Counted from the first letter of the stretch, positions 48,770 through 58,087 are shown. The stretch is DNA of 64,000 bases from Bacteroidales bacterium UBA7569 (GCA_002477945.1 DLLF01000006.1:40455-104454); one strand, 5' to 3'. Program-made: numbers and translations. Notes: generated by a model from the sequence alone, not told the origin.

Positions 48770-50761
48770 ATGAAAAAGACCTTGTTTATCCTGTCTGCGT
48801 TTGTCTTTACAGCGTTGACTGCTTTTGCTGCGGAAAATACCGAAGACAACCGCGTGTTGCTTACTATTGACGGCGAACCGGCAACGGTTGGCGAGTTCAT
48901 GTATATCTACCAAAAGAACAATAGTGCCTCGCAGGCGGAGGATCAACGCTCCCTGCAGGACTATTTGGACTTGTTTGTCAACTATCGCCTCAAAGTCAAA
49001 GCCGCTCAGGAGGCGGGCATCGATACAACGGAAGCCTTCCGCAAAGAGTTGGCAGGCTATCGCAGTCAGACAACACCGCAATACATGGTAAATAAGCAAG
49101 CCGAAGAAGCAATCGTTCAAAAGGCCTACGGACGTATGCTTAACGATCGTTTGGTGCGCCATATAGCTGTTCAGTGTACTTCTCACGCAACCCCTGAAGA
49201 AGAGGCGGAGGCATTGGCTAAAATCCAAAATGCTTATCAGCGTGTCACTACGGGGCTTCCTGTCAAGGTGAAAGGGAAAATCAAACCGGGCAAAGTGGAA
49301 GATTTTGCCAAAGTGGCGGCTGATGTCTCCGAAGATCCGTCCGTAGCGGAAAACGATGGTCTTGTAGGATGGGTGACTCCTTTCCGCTTTGTCTATCCTT
49401 TTGAAGAGGCTGCCTACACCACGGAAGTGGGAGCCGTTAGCAATGTCTTCCGTACACCGTTTGGCTACCATATTCTCAAAGTGGAGGACGAGAAACCGCA
49501 CGTGGAAATACATGCGGAACATATCATGAAGATGACACCCCGTGGCGATGATTCGCTTTCCCTTGTGGCAAAGCAGCAGATCGATTCTCTCTACCAATTG
49601 GCATTGTCCGGTGCGGATTTCGAAGAATTGGCTCGTCTCAATTCCGAAGACCGAGGTTCTGCTCAGCGGGGTGGTGATTTGGGATGGTTCGGAAAAGGAC
49701 GTATGGTACCTGAGTTCGAGAAAGCCGCTTTTGCGCTGCAGGACGAAGGTGATATAAGTACCCCCGTGCAGTCGCCTTATGGTTGGCATATCATCAAACT
49801 GTTGGGACGTCGTGGAACACCCGACTTGGCAGAGATTCGCGCGGATGTCCTCAAGCAGATACGCCGTTCCGAGTATCAGAAACAGATCGACGAGGCTTTT
49901 ATCCAAGGTCTCAAAGAGACCTATTCGTTCTCGGAGAATCCCGATGCGCTTGCACCATTCTATGCATTGGCTGAAAAGTACAACGTGCGCGACTCCGCAT
50001 TCCTGGCGGAGGCTGCTGCCTTCGATGGCGTGTTGTTTGCTTATGCTGACAAACAGCGTACGGCTTCCGATTTTGCGGCTTTCCTTGCACAGAACACATT
50101 CTCGCAGCAAACCGCACCGGAAGCAATCCTTGCGGAAAAATACAATCAGTTTGTGGAGAAATGCCTCCGTGAACAGGAAGATTCCCAGTTGGAAAACAAG
50201 TATCCCGATTTCCGTAATCTGATGTGCGAGTACCATGATGGTACGCTCCTCTTCGAAATATCATTGCGCGAAGTGTGGCAGAAAGCAGGGCAGGATACGG
50301 TCGGACTCAATGCCTTCTTCTCGCAGCATAAGCAAGACTATATGTGGGATGAACCCCGCTTCAAGGGTTATGTGGTTTACTGCAAGGATAAAAACACGGC
50401 CAAGGTGGCAAAACGTATCCTGCAAAGTGCTAACCCCGACTCTGTCGCATCCTATTTGAATACCCGTCTCAATCTGGATAGTGTCACGTATGTACATTTC
50501 GACAAGGGACTCTTCAAATTAGGCGATAATGCTGCGGTGGATAAGTATGTGTTCAAAAAAGGTGATTATAAACCCGACCAAGAATATCCGGTCGTCTTTG
50601 TGTCGGGTAAGCAACTCAAGGGAGCGGAAGAACCTGCCGATGAGCGTGGCAAGGTAATTGCTGCGTATCAAGACTATCTGGAAAAACAATGGTTGGAACG
50701 CTTGCATAAAGAGCATGAGGTAAAGATCAATGAAGAGGTCTTCCAATCCTTGTTGAAATGA
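48770..50761 (+). CDS. Periplasmic SurA/PpiC-type peptidyl-prolyl isomerase
   Basis: 663 residues from the ATG at 48770, chosen because it gives the signal peptide MKKTLFILSAFVFTALTAFA and lies downstream of the promoter. A SurA-like N-terminal helical region (about 25-120) is followed by two parvulin domains: one around 125-235 (DFAKVAADVSEDPSVAENDG, GLVGWVTPFRFVYPFEEAAY, FGYHILKVEDEKP) and one around 238-345 (HAEHIMKM, ARLNSEDRGSAQRGGDLGWF, YGWHIIKLLGRRG). The C-terminal 300 residues are helical. It likely helps fold outer-membrane proteins. The gldG gene starts 5 bases after its stop. Confidence 0.9.
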   Translation: MKKTLFILSAFVFTALTAFAAENTEDNRVLLTIDGEPATVGEFMYIYQKNNSASQAEDQRSLQDYLDLFVNYRLKVKAAQEAGIDTTEAFRKELAGYRSQTTPQYMVNKQAEEAIVQKAYGRMLNDRLVRHIAVQCTSHATPEEEAEALAKIQNAYQRVTTGLPVKVKGKIKPGKVEDFAKVAADVSEDPSVAENDGLVGWVTPFRFVYPFEEAAYTTEVGAVSNVFRTPFGYHILKVEDEKPHVEIHAEHIMKMTPRGDDSLSLVAKQQIDSLYQLALSGADFEELARLNSEDRGSAQRGGDLGWFGKGRMVPEFEKAAFALQDEGDISTPVQSPYGWHIIKLLGRRGTPDLAEIRADVLKQIRRSEYQKQIDEAFIQGLKETYSFSENPDALAPFYALAEKYNVRDSAFLAEAAAFDGVLFAYADKQRTASDFAAFLAQNTFSQQTAPEAILAEKYNQFVEKCLREQEDSQLENKYPDFRNLMCEYHDGTLLFEISLREVWQKAGQDTVGLNAFFSQHKQDYMWDEPRFKGYVVYCKDKNTAKVAKRILQSANPDSVASYLNTRLNLDSVTYVHFDKGLFKLGDNAAVDKYVFKKGDYKPDQEYPVVFVSGKQLKGAEEPADERGKVIAAYQDYLEKQWLERLHKEHEVKINEEVFQSLLK

Positions 50762-50765
50762 TGAG

Positions 50766-52412
50766 ATGAGAAAGTATTCATCTTGGATACTGCTTTTTTG
50801 CCTTGTGTCAGCCAATCTTCTGGCACATTGGTTCTTCTTTCGTATCGATCTCACCGATGATAAACGCTATTCGTTGGGAGAGGAAACGAAGACGCTCCTG
50901 CGCAATGCAGGTCGGGTGGAGGTGGATTTGTTCTTGGATGGGAAACTTAATTCAGGCTTCCTGCGTCTCAAAAATGCCGCTGTGCAAATGCTTCGTGAGT
51001 TCGATGCCTATGGTGATGTCAGCCTTTCGGTCTGCAACCCCGTGAGGATGACAGAGACGGAACAACAGTCTTTGACGGAGGAACTGGCGCGATATGGCTA
51101 TATTCCTACCGCTGTGTACGAACGCGACCGGTCTGGTAAAACCTCCGAAACGATTGTCTATCCCTATGCCCGCCTTCGGTGTGGCGGAAATTCAATGATT
51201 CTGTGCTTGCTGCAAAATAATCGTGGATTGTCCGGTGCCGAAAACTTGAACCATTCCATGGAGTCCTTGGAGTATTTGTTTGCTGAATCCATTGAGTCCT
51301 TGTCTTCCTCGGAACGCACCAAAATCGCTTTCTTGGAGGGACATGGAGAATTGGGCGAACGTGCCACAATGGATGTTCAGCGTATGGTCTCCTCCTGTTT
51401 TGACATCTATCGGGGAACGTTGACTTCGGAAGTGGGCTGTCTCAACCCGTTCAAGGTAGTGGTGATAGCAGACCCTCAATTGCCCTTCACGGAGCAGGAT
51501 AAGTATATCCTCGACCAATATATCATGCAGGGAGGGCGTGTCCTCTGGGCTCTGAATGGAGTTCGTTTGTCGGAAGATGTGCTGTCGAAAAATGGTTTCA
51601 CTCCAATCCTGCCGATGGAACTGAATGTGCAAGATATGCTTTTTCGCTATGGTGTGCGGGTTAACCCGCGTTTGGTGGCTGATTTGCAGTGTTTGTCTGT
51701 TCCCGTGGATGTCTCTCCAAATCCCGCTCAACCGCAATATGAGCCTATCCCTTGGTGTTATGCTCCGCTTTTGCTGACCTCCTCGGAAAGCCCTATTACG
51801 CACAACTTGATGCAATTGTCGTCTGCCTTTGTCTCCGATATAGACTTCGTAGGCGACTCAACGGCACAGAAACGGGTGGTCCTGTTGGCGACAAGCAATG
51901 CCTCTCGTCTTGTCGGAACACCCGCTGAAATAGATCTTGCAGACTTGACCATCAACCCGCAAGCCTTTACGAAAGCCTATATCCCCGTGGCCGTTAGTCT
52001 CGAAGGGAAGTTCTCGTCGCTTTTTGCACATCGTATGATGCCGCAGGGATTGATTACCGATACTGTCAAATTGAATGAAACGGCATATTCCAAACAAGTG
52101 ATTGTGGCTTCCGGAACGGTCTTTCAAAACGATTGGCAGAACAACCAACCGTTACCTTGTGGCTATGATCGCTATTCAAAGATGCAGTTTGGTAATAGGG
52201 ACTTCTTCCTCAATGCATTGTTCTGGCTCGCCGATGATACGGGTTTGATTAACCTCAGACAAAAGACGATCCCTCTCCGGCTGTTGAATACAACGCTTGT
52301 TAACGAAAAAAAGAATATATATACAGTATATGCCCTTGGCTTGCCATTGACCTTTTTGGCACTGACGGCGGTGGCGGTCTTCCTGCTTCGGCGTATGCGG
52401 TATGAACATTGA
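50766..52412 (+). CDS. gldG: GldG-like ABC transporter subunit
   Basis: 548 residues. A membrane helix at about 7-25 (WILLFCLVSANLLAHWFFFR) is followed by the GldG N-terminal mark RIDLTDDKRYSLGEETKTLL. The large extracytoplasmic part is of the ABC-type_uncharacterised (GldG) family (TKIAFLEGHGELGERATMDV; VVVIADPQLPFTEQDKYILD; WALNGVRLSEDVL), and a C-terminal membrane helix lies at about 522-542. In gliding Flavobacteriia GldG works with GldF and GldA. Bacteroidales carry homologues without gliding. No gldF or gldA lies beside it here, which is unusual because gldF normally precedes gldG. Confidence 0.88.
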   Translation: MRKYSSWILLFCLVSANLLAHWFFFRIDLTDDKRYSLGEETKTLLRNAGRVEVDLFLDGKLNSGFLRLKNAAVQMLREFDAYGDVSLSVCNPVRMTETEQQSLTEELARYGYIPTAVYERDRSGKTSETIVYPYARLRCGGNSMILCLLQNNRGLSGAENLNHSMESLEYLFAESIESLSSSERTKIAFLEGHGELGERATMDVQRMVSSCFDIYRGTLTSEVGCLNPFKVVVIADPQLPFTEQDKYILDQYIMQGGRVLWALNGVRLSEDVLSKNGFTPILPMELNVQDMLFRYGVRVNPRLVADLQCLSVPVDVSPNPAQPQYEPIPWCYAPLLLTSSESPITHNLMQLSSAFVSDIDFVGDSTAQKRVVLLATSNASRLVGTPAEIDLADLTINPQAFTKAYIPVAVSLEGKFSSLFAHRMMPQGLITDTVKLNETAYSKQVIVASGTVFQNDWQNNQPLPCGYDRYSKMQFGNRDFFLNALFWLADDTGLINLRQKTIPLRLLNTTLVNEKKNIYTVYALGLPLTFLALTAVAVFLLRRMRYEH

Positions 52413-52437
52413 CTGTGATAATCTAAAGATTTTATCT

Positions 52438-54102
52438 ATGCGCGAAACGCTTATACTGCTCGTCTTTTCCGTGTGCCTCGCTTTTCCTGGCACTGCTTTG
52501 GCGCAAGCCCAAACCTGTCCTGTTGATACCGTCAAAGGCAAAGTGTACTACAGGTACGCAGCGCAGAAGGGAGAAGGTCTGTTCCGTATCAGCCAGAACT
52601 TTGGAGTATCGCAAGAGGACATAATACAGTGTAATCCGACCTTGAAGAGCGAAGGTATCAAGTTGGGGCAGATTATTCTCATACCCTGCGTGCAGAAAAC
52701 CGATTCTTCCTTGTATATTGTCCATGAGATACAGCCGAAAGAAACTCTTTACAGCTTGGGCAAACGCTATGGAGTGACAATAAATGAAATAGTCGCTCTT
52801 AATCCCGAGACGACCAAGCGTATGGCAATTGGCAGTCGCCTGCTCATACCGCGTAAGCAAATGGTGGCAGCCGCATCGCAACAAAAAACATCGCAGCAGG
52901 AAACCGGAACTCAAGTGGTTCGTGGGAAGGAGGAGGTGAAAACGCGAAATCCGCAGGAGGAGAAAACGACAATAAAACCTGAAACAGAGAAATCAAAGAA
53001 AAAACGGCAACCGGTGGGAGAAAGTACGGAGGTGGTGAAAACGGAAGGAACCGCCATGGTCAACGATACGGTTTTGGATGACGCAACTCCCACGCCGACG
53101 CCTCTGCGAATTGCCTATTTGCTTCCCTTGATGACGGATGTGGCACCCCGTGACCCGTCCATCGACCGGTTCCTGGAGTTTTATGAAGGTGCCCTTCTTG
53201 CGCTGAATAGCGCAAAAGACAGTGGACAGCGGTTCGAAGTATATGTCTATGATACGGAGAAGAGTACGTCAAAATTGTCTGGTATCCTTGCTAAACCCGA
53301 ATGGCTGAACATGGACGCCATAATAGGACCCGCTTATCCCTCCCAAGTGAGTGTGATCTCGCAGTTTGCCTATGAACATCAGATACCTGTGATCATACCG
53401 TTCACCAACAAGGTGTCCGACTTGGAACGCAATCCGTACCTGATACAGTTCAATCCATCCAATGAAACCGAGAACGATGTGCTGATTAAGTACCTCTCAG
53501 AGAACAAAAAACAGCCGAACTGCATCTTTGTCAATTGGGACGAAGCGACCGCTAAAATCAAACAACTGCATGCGCAGTTGCACAAGGCGGGGCTGCAATG
53601 TATTATGGCGGAAAGCCGGTGTGTCGGGAATGACTCGCTGTCCTGTTTTTTGCAGGCGGATGTGGATAATGTGCTAATCCTTCCCTCTGAGAAGTATTCC
53701 GATGTACAGAGCCTTTTCCGCTATGTCGAGTCTTTGGGTAATAATGCTTCGGTGAGCCTGTTGGCTTTCTATGCATGGAAAGAGCAGCCGCTTCCGTTGC
53801 CTGCTTTCTATTCCACCATCTTCCATGGTACAAAGGGGCTGTCGTTGGAGAAAATATCCTATTCTATGAACTTCAGGCGGTATTTCGGCAATGAGTTGGA
53901 AAACGAAACCCCGCGTTATGACTACCTGGGATACGACATCACTCGTTATACCATTCAGTTGCTTCAGCAGAAGCAGACGGGCTCTCGTCTTCTTCCTGTC
54001 GAACAACTCCGCTATCGGGGCTTGCAATCGGACATAGAGTGTGTACGGGTAGGGGAACATGGAGGCTTTGAGAACCGTTCTATTCAGATACAGACACGAT
54101 GA
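52438..54102 (+). CDS. LysM-domain protein with a periplasmic ligand-binding-like domain
   Basis: 554 residues from the ATG at 52438; a start 36 bases upstream would precede the signal peptide (MRETLILLVFSVCLAFPGTA, cut near LAQA). There are two LysM domains, about 37-83 (AAQKGEGLFRISQNFGVSQE) and 88-137 (QPKETLYSLGKRYGVTINEI), which bind peptidoglycan glycans. A Lys/Glu/Thr-rich linker follows (about 140-215), then a type I periplasmic-binding fold (about 220-554; PLRIAYLLPLMTDVAPRDPS, DAIIGPAYPSQVSVISQFAY, QIPVIIPFTNKVSDLERNPY). It probably lies at the cell wall; the ligand is unknown. It overlaps the next gene by 4 bases. Confidence 0.88.
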   Translation: MRETLILLVFSVCLAFPGTALAQAQTCPVDTVKGKVYYRYAAQKGEGLFRISQNFGVSQEDIIQCNPTLKSEGIKLGQIILIPCVQKTDSSLYIVHEIQPKETLYSLGKRYGVTINEIVALNPETTKRMAIGSRLLIPRKQMVAAASQQKTSQQETGTQVVRGKEEVKTRNPQEEKTTIKPETEKSKKKRQPVGESTEVVKTEGTAMVNDTVLDDATPTPTPLRIAYLLPLMTDVAPRDPSIDRFLEFYEGALLALNSAKDSGQRFEVYVYDTEKSTSKLSGILAKPEWLNMDAIIGPAYPSQVSVISQFAYEHQIPVIIPFTNKVSDLERNPYLIQFNPSNETENDVLIKYLSENKKQPNCIFVNWDEATAKIKQLHAQLHKAGLQCIMAESRCVGNDSLSCFLQADVDNVLILPSEKYSDVQSLFRYVESLGNNASVSLLAFYAWKEQPLPLPAFYSTIFHGTKGLSLEKISYSMNFRRYFGNELENETPRYDYLGYDITRYTIQLLQQKQTGSRLLPVEQLRYRGLQSDIECVRVGEHGGFENRSIQIQTR

Positions 54103-54749
54103 AGCGGTTTCTGCTCGGCATATTCTCTCTTTGCTGTGCTCTCTCTCTGATGGCGCAACCGCGTCTTGCGGAGAAGGAATACTATGTAGGAGCGCAGGCC
54201 GGTGTTTTGGCATCCATGGTTCGTTTCTCTCCTTCGGTGGCGCAATCTGCCCTCAATCCCTATTTGGGCACAACGGCAGGACTGGTCTTTCGGTATAGTG
54301 GGCATAAGTGCTGCGGATTGCAAGTGGAAGTCAACTATATGCAGCGGGGGTGGCATGAAACCGATACGGATTATCGAAGGGAACTCAATTATCTCGAATT
54401 GCCTTTTCTGACGCATATCTATTTCGGACGCAAGTTCAGGGGATTTGTCAATCTGGGACCGCAAATAGGCATATTGGTCAACGAACAGCATCAGGGTATG
54501 CCTGCCGATAAGAAAACGCAGCACTATGCTGCCGACACACGTTTCGATTGGGGAGTCGCTGGGGGCTTGGGAGCGATGTATCGGAGTGTTGCCGGTGTAT
54601 GGCAGTTGGAGGTCAGGTTCAACTATAGTTTCGGTGACATCTTTAGTAATCATAAGACCGACTATTTTGCCAATTCCAATCCCATGAACCTCTCTCTCAA
54701 TCTGGCGTGGATGTGGCAAATTCGGAAAGACGGACACTCCAAGAAGTAA
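54099..54749 (+). CDS. PorT-family outer-membrane beta-barrel protein
   Basis: 216 residues. The signal peptide MKRFLLGIFSLCCALSLMAQ is followed by a small barrel of about eight strands: YYVGAQAGVLASMVRFS, TAGLVFRYSGHKCCGLQVEV, YMQRGWHETD, YLELPFLTHIYFG, GFVNLGPQIGILV, DWGVAGGLGAMYRSVAG and MNLSLNLAWMWQIR. The LELPFL plus NLGPQIG pattern is that of the PorT/outer-membrane protein beta-barrel family. PorT itself is needed for type IX secretion in Porphyromonas, but most family members have no known role. Last gene of the parvulin-gldG-LysM operon. Confidence 0.8.
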   Translation: MKRFLLGIFSLCCALSLMAQPRLAEKEYYVGAQAGVLASMVRFSPSVAQSALNPYLGTTAGLVFRYSGHKCCGLQVEVNYMQRGWHETDTDYRRELNYLELPFLTHIYFGRKFRGFVNLGPQIGILVNEQHQGMPADKKTQHYAADTRFDWGVAGGLGAMYRSVAGVWQLEVRFNYSFGDIFSNHKTDYFANSNPMNLSLNLAWMWQIRKDGHSKK

Positions 54750-54811
54750 CTTCAGCAATAATTCTGCCAAATAAAGGTGTTTCGCGGGGGAAAACTTTCG
54801 GGGATTTGTTG

Positions 54812-54819
54812 TATCTTTG
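54812..54819 (+). promoter_or_regulatory. -7 element of the kduI-kduD operon promoter
   Basis: TATCTTTG; no clear -33 element at 19-21 bases, so an activator may be needed. Confidence 0.5.
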
Positions 54820-54849
54820 CATACGCTAAACATATATATAACTACACAG

Positions 54850-55695
54850 ATGAAAACAAATTACGAAGTGCGTTATGCCGCCCATCCGTTGGATGCAAAA
54901 CAGTATGATACAGCGCGTTTGCGTCATGACTTCCTTATTGAGACTTTGTTCGTTCCCGACGAGGTGAATATGGTTTACTCCATGTACGACCGTATGATAG
55001 TAGGCGGGGCAATGCCGGTAAAGGAAAACCTTCTCCTGGAAGCAATCGACCCTCTGAAAGCACCCAACTTTCTTACCCGCAGGGAAATCGGAATCTTCAA
55101 TATCGGAAAAGGGGAAGGGCGTGTTCATGTGGGCGATGAGGTTTTCACCTTGTCCTATAAGGAGGCTCTCTATTTGGGTCGGGGCGACCGTGAGGTGCGT
55201 TTTGAGAGCGTCAACGCGGACGAACCTGCTCTGTTCTATTTCAATTCCACAACGGCGCACACAACCTATCCCGACAAGAAGGTGACGAAGGCTGATGCCG
55301 TAGTGGCGCACATGGGGTCATTGGATGGATCAAACGAACGGAACATCAATAAAATGATAGTCAATCAGGTCTTGCCTACGTGCCAACTGCAGATGGGGAT
55401 GACTGAATTGGCACTGGGTAGTGTATGGAATACAATGCCTGCCCATGTACACAGCCGCCGTATGGAGGCATACTTCTATTTCGATCTGCCCGAAGATCAG
55501 GCTGTCTGCCACTTCATGGGAGAGGTCAACGAAACCCGCCACATCTGGATGCATAATAATCAGGCTGTGCTTTCTCCGGAGTGGTCAATCCATTCTGCGG
55601 CTGCTACCCACAACTATACTTTCATCTGGGGAATGGGAGGTGAGAACCTTGACTATGGCGATCAGGACTTTGCTTTGATAACTGACTTAAAATAA
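54850..55695 (+). CDS. kduI: 5-dehydro-4-deoxy-D-glucuronate isomerase
   Basis: 281 residues from the ATG at 54850; a start 33 bases earlier overlaps the promoter. It converts 5-keto-4-deoxyuronate to 3-deoxy-D-glycero-2,5-hexodiulosonate in pectin and other uronate breakdown. The cupin zinc ligands are H199, H201, E206 and H248, with exactly the spacing of E. coli KduI (196, 198, 203, 245). Other landmarks: REIGIFNIGKGEGRVHVGD, YLGRGDREVRFES and FIWGMGGENLDYGDQD at the end. kduD, for the next step, follows after 9 bases. Confidence 0.97.
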   Translation: MKTNYEVRYAAHPLDAKQYDTARLRHDFLIETLFVPDEVNMVYSMYDRMIVGGAMPVKENLLLEAIDPLKAPNFLTRREIGIFNIGKGEGRVHVGDEVFTLSYKEALYLGRGDREVRFESVNADEPALFYFNSTTAHTTYPDKKVTKADAVVAHMGSLDGSNERNINKMIVNQVLPTCQLQMGMTELALGSVWNTMPAHVHSRRMEAYFYFDLPEDQAVCHFMGEVNETRHIWMHNNQAVLSPEWSIHSAAATHNYTFIWGMGGENLDYGDQDFALITDLK

Positions 55696-55704
55696 CAACA
55701 TACT

Positions 55705-56508
55705 ATGAACCAGTATCTCAATTTCTCTCTTCAAGGGCGTGTGGCTCTTGTTACGGGTGCCTCTTATGGCATAGGTTTTGCCATCGCATCGGCTTTTGCT
55801 GAGCAGGGTGCCACTATTTGTTTCAACGACATCAACCAGGAACTGGTAAACAAAGGCCTTGCTGCCTACAAGGAAAAAGGAATACCCGTCCACGGCTATG
55901 TCTGCGATGTAACCGATGAACCCGCTGTGCAGGCAATGGTCAAAGAAATCACCGAAACAGTCGGTCCTATCGATATTTTGGTAAACAATGCAGGCATAAT
56001 CCGCCGCGTACCTATGCACGAGATGGAAGCGTCCGATTTCCGTCGTGTGATTGATATCGACCTTACCGCTCCTTTTATTGTTGCCAAGGCTGTACTACCG
56101 GGTATGATGGAACGCAGGCACGGAAAAATTATCAATATCTGCTCCATGATGTCCGAGTTGGGCAGGGAAACCGTCAGTGCCTACGCGGCTGCAAAAGGAG
56201 GTCTGAAGATGCTTACACGAAATATCTGTTCCGAGTATGGACAATATAACATCCAATGCAATGGCATCGGACCCGGTTATATTGCAACACCTCAGACTGC
56301 ACCGCTGCGCGAAATCCAACCCGATGGATCAAGACACCCGTTTGATGCTTTCATCTGTGCAAAGACACCTGCAGGAAGATGGCTCGACCCGCAAGAACTC
56401 ACAGGACCTGCCGTATTCCTCGCTTCTGAAGCAAGTAATGCTGTCAATGGGCATATCTTGTACGTGGATGGTGGTATTTTGGCATATATAGGCAAACAAC
56501 CGAAATGA
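55705..56508 (+). CDS. kduD: 2-dehydro-3-deoxy-D-gluconate 5-dehydrogenase (SDR family)
   Basis: 267 residues, slightly longer than E. coli KduD (253). The cofactor motif is VTGASYGIG (about 17-25), followed by the NNAG motif (about 95-98) and the catalytic triad Ser147 (ICSMMS), Tyr160 and Lys164 (YAAAKGG). The C terminus has GPAVFLASEASNAVNGHILY. It reduces 3-deoxy-D-glycero-2,5-hexodiulosonate to 2-keto-3-deoxygluconate. Genes around it support this over a general gluconate 5-dehydrogenase. It overlaps the DUF4861 gene as ATGA. Confidence 0.95.
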   Translation: MNQYLNFSLQGRVALVTGASYGIGFAIASAFAEQGATICFNDINQELVNKGLAAYKEKGIPVHGYVCDVTDEPAVQAMVKEITETVGPIDILVNNAGIIRRVPMHEMEASDFRRVIDIDLTAPFIVAKAVLPGMMERRHGKIINICSMMSELGRETVSAYAAAKGGLKMLTRNICSEYGQYNIQCNGIGPGYIATPQTAPLREIQPDGSRHPFDAFICAKTPAGRWLDPQELTGPAVFLASEASNAVNGHILYVDGGILAYIGKQPK

Positions 56509-57635
56509 AAAGGATAGTTCTTTGGATCTCGCTCGTTGCTTTGCTCGCAAGTTGCAACAGAGAGGTGCAATATATCATCGTGTCCAACCCTTCTTTGGAA
56601 GAACGCTTCGATGAACTGGTGGAAGTGGCGGCTGCGGATCTGCAACTGACTCGCCAAAACGTCGGAAAATATGCGCTGTATGATGAGAACGGAGACCAAG
56701 TTCCTTTCGAAGTGGTTTGCCGCGATAGCGTACCTGTTTCCGTCTTGTTCCAAGTCTCTGTTCGCGGTGGTATGCAGAATACCTACGAATGGAAAAAAGG
56801 AAAACCGCTGTCTCCGGAAACTAAGGTCTTTGCACGCTTCGTGCCGGAACGGAAAGATGACTTCGCTTGGGAAAACGAGTATGCTGCTTACCGTATGTAC
56901 GGACCTGCGTTAGCCAATGAATATCCGAGCAACGGAGTGGACTTGTGGCTGAAATGCACCGACGAATTGATTGTCGACTCCTTCTATTACAGAGAGTTGC
57001 AGCAAGGCTACTCCTATCATGTCAACTGGGGAAAAGGATTGGATTGCTATAAAGTGGGGCATACGCTCGGCTGCGGAGGTACTGCTCCTTTTGTCGGCGA
57101 TTCGCTGTATGTGGGTGACCATTTCAATACTTGGAAAATCTTGGAGAGTGGTGCTTTGCGCACTGTCTTCAGTTTGTCTTACGATAACATGGAGCAAATC
57201 ATTACGGTGCAGGCGGGTACGCCTTTCTGCCGCTCGCAAGTGGTGTATAAACCGTTTGCAATGCCGGATGGCGCCCTGCAGGATACTTTCAGGGTAGCGG
57301 CAGGTATCTATTTGCATGACGTGATGGATAATGTTTCCTATTCGGCGCAAGGCAATTGGATTGCCTATGCAGAGAATGCTGTGAGCGATGCGGGAGTACC
57401 GCAGGGACGCAACTATGCCGCTGTGATTATGCCGTCTGCAACGGGTGTTCTCGTGCAGGATAACACGCTTCTTTCGTTGGCGCCGTATGTCGCTGGAGAT
57501 ACGCTTACCTACTATTTTGCAGGGGGATGGAGTCAATGGCAGTTCCATGAAGATTCCGATTGGTTCTCGGAAACGGTTCGCAGAACCAACCTGCTTCGCT
57601 ACCCGCTCAAAGTCACCGTCAATACTAAACGGTAA
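56505..57635 (+). CDS. DUF4861 family lipoprotein
   Basis: 376 residues. The lipoprotein signal is MKRIVLWISLVALLASC. The mature protein is beta-rich (NREVQYIIVSNPSLEERFDE, VPFEVVCRDSVPVSVLFQVS, AYRMYGPALANEYPSNGVDL, HVNWGKGLDCYKVGHTLGCG, LTYYFAGGWSQWQFHED), matching DUF4861. This family turns up in uronate and pectin utilisation loci but its activity is not established; its place behind kduI-kduD agrees. It could bind or cleave a uronate-containing oligosaccharide in the periplasm. A strong terminator follows. Confidence 0.85.
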   Translation: MKRIVLWISLVALLASCNREVQYIIVSNPSLEERFDELVEVAAADLQLTRQNVGKYALYDENGDQVPFEVVCRDSVPVSVLFQVSVRGGMQNTYEWKKGKPLSPETKVFARFVPERKDDFAWENEYAAYRMYGPALANEYPSNGVDLWLKCTDELIVDSFYYRELQQGYSYHVNWGKGLDCYKVGHTLGCGGTAPFVGDSLYVGDHFNTWKILESGALRTVFSLSYDNMEQIITVQAGTPFCRSQVVYKPFAMPDGALQDTFRVAAGIYLHDVMDNVSYSAQGNWIAYAENAVSDAGVPQGRNYAAVIMPSATGVLVQDNTLLSLAPYVAGDTLTYYFAGGWSQWQFHEDSDWFSETVRRTNLLRYPLKVTVNTKR

Positions 57636-57654
57636 TCGGACAATCATATCATGC

Positions 57655-57698
57655 TATTCCCGTGCTCGTCAAACCGAGTGCGGGAATACTTGTTTTTT
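57655..57698 (+). terminator. Terminator of the kduI-kduD operon
   Basis: TATTCCCG-TG-CTCG pairs with CGAG-TG-CGGGAATA around TCAAAC, followed by TTGTTTTTT. Confidence 0.85.
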
Positions 57699-57798
57699 AT
57701 GCATTTCCTTACACCCTTTCTCTCGCAGATTCTTTCATAGAAGGATTGGATGTCTGTTTCATCTGATAATATATATGCTTGCTGCTTTTGTTTTCTTA

Positions 57799-57846
57799 GC
57801 CGACCTCGTCGAGACCTCAACGACCTCTCAACGACCCCTCATCAAG
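57799..57846 (+). repeat. Dispersed intergenic repeat, family B (extended)
   Basis: AGCCGACCTCGTCGAGACCT, then CAACGACCTCTCAACGACCC, then CTCATCAAG. Four CGAnCCTC-type units make this the longest copy. Confidence 0.7.
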
Positions 57847-57947
57847 TTCTCGGCATAATTCTCTTTGTATAGCAGGCTACCCTTAAAATTTGTTGCATCT
57901 GGTTCCGAATGGATTATATGATGAATATCTGTCGATTGCAATGAATA

Positions 57948-57995
57948 GTCGCTGTCAAGTATTTTGATCTGAATACCAGATTCTATGACAGCGAC
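57948..57995. repeat. Inverted repeat with nested stem near the tracrRNA gene
   Basis: GTCGCTGTCA (57948-57957) and TGACAGCGAC (57986-57995) pair perfectly; the 28-base interval holds an inner ATCTG-AATAC-CAGAT stem. Neither side has a T tract. Confidence 0.6.
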
Positions 57996-58059
57996 GTGTT
58001 CCGCTATGAGATCGCAAATGATATTACCTGCAATCCTTTCCTACATCCACTACACAAAT

Positions 58060-58087
58060 AAAAAAGGGCGAGACAAACGTCCCTCCC
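58060..58087 (-). terminator. Terminator of the tracrRNA
   Basis: On the minus strand GGGAGGGAC pairs with GTCTCGCCC (one mismatch, one G-U) around GTTT and is followed by six T residues. Confidence 0.88.

Larger units (their letters stand above)
57699..58059. other. Intergenic region between the kdu operon and the CRISPR locus
   Basis: No gene. It contains a family B repeat (57799-57846) and an extended inverted repeat (57948-57995). Confidence 0.6.

Noticed and set aside
54099..54749. Naming the barrel gene porT
   Set aside because: Only family-level similarity can be seen; no other type IX secretion genes are adjacent to support orthology.
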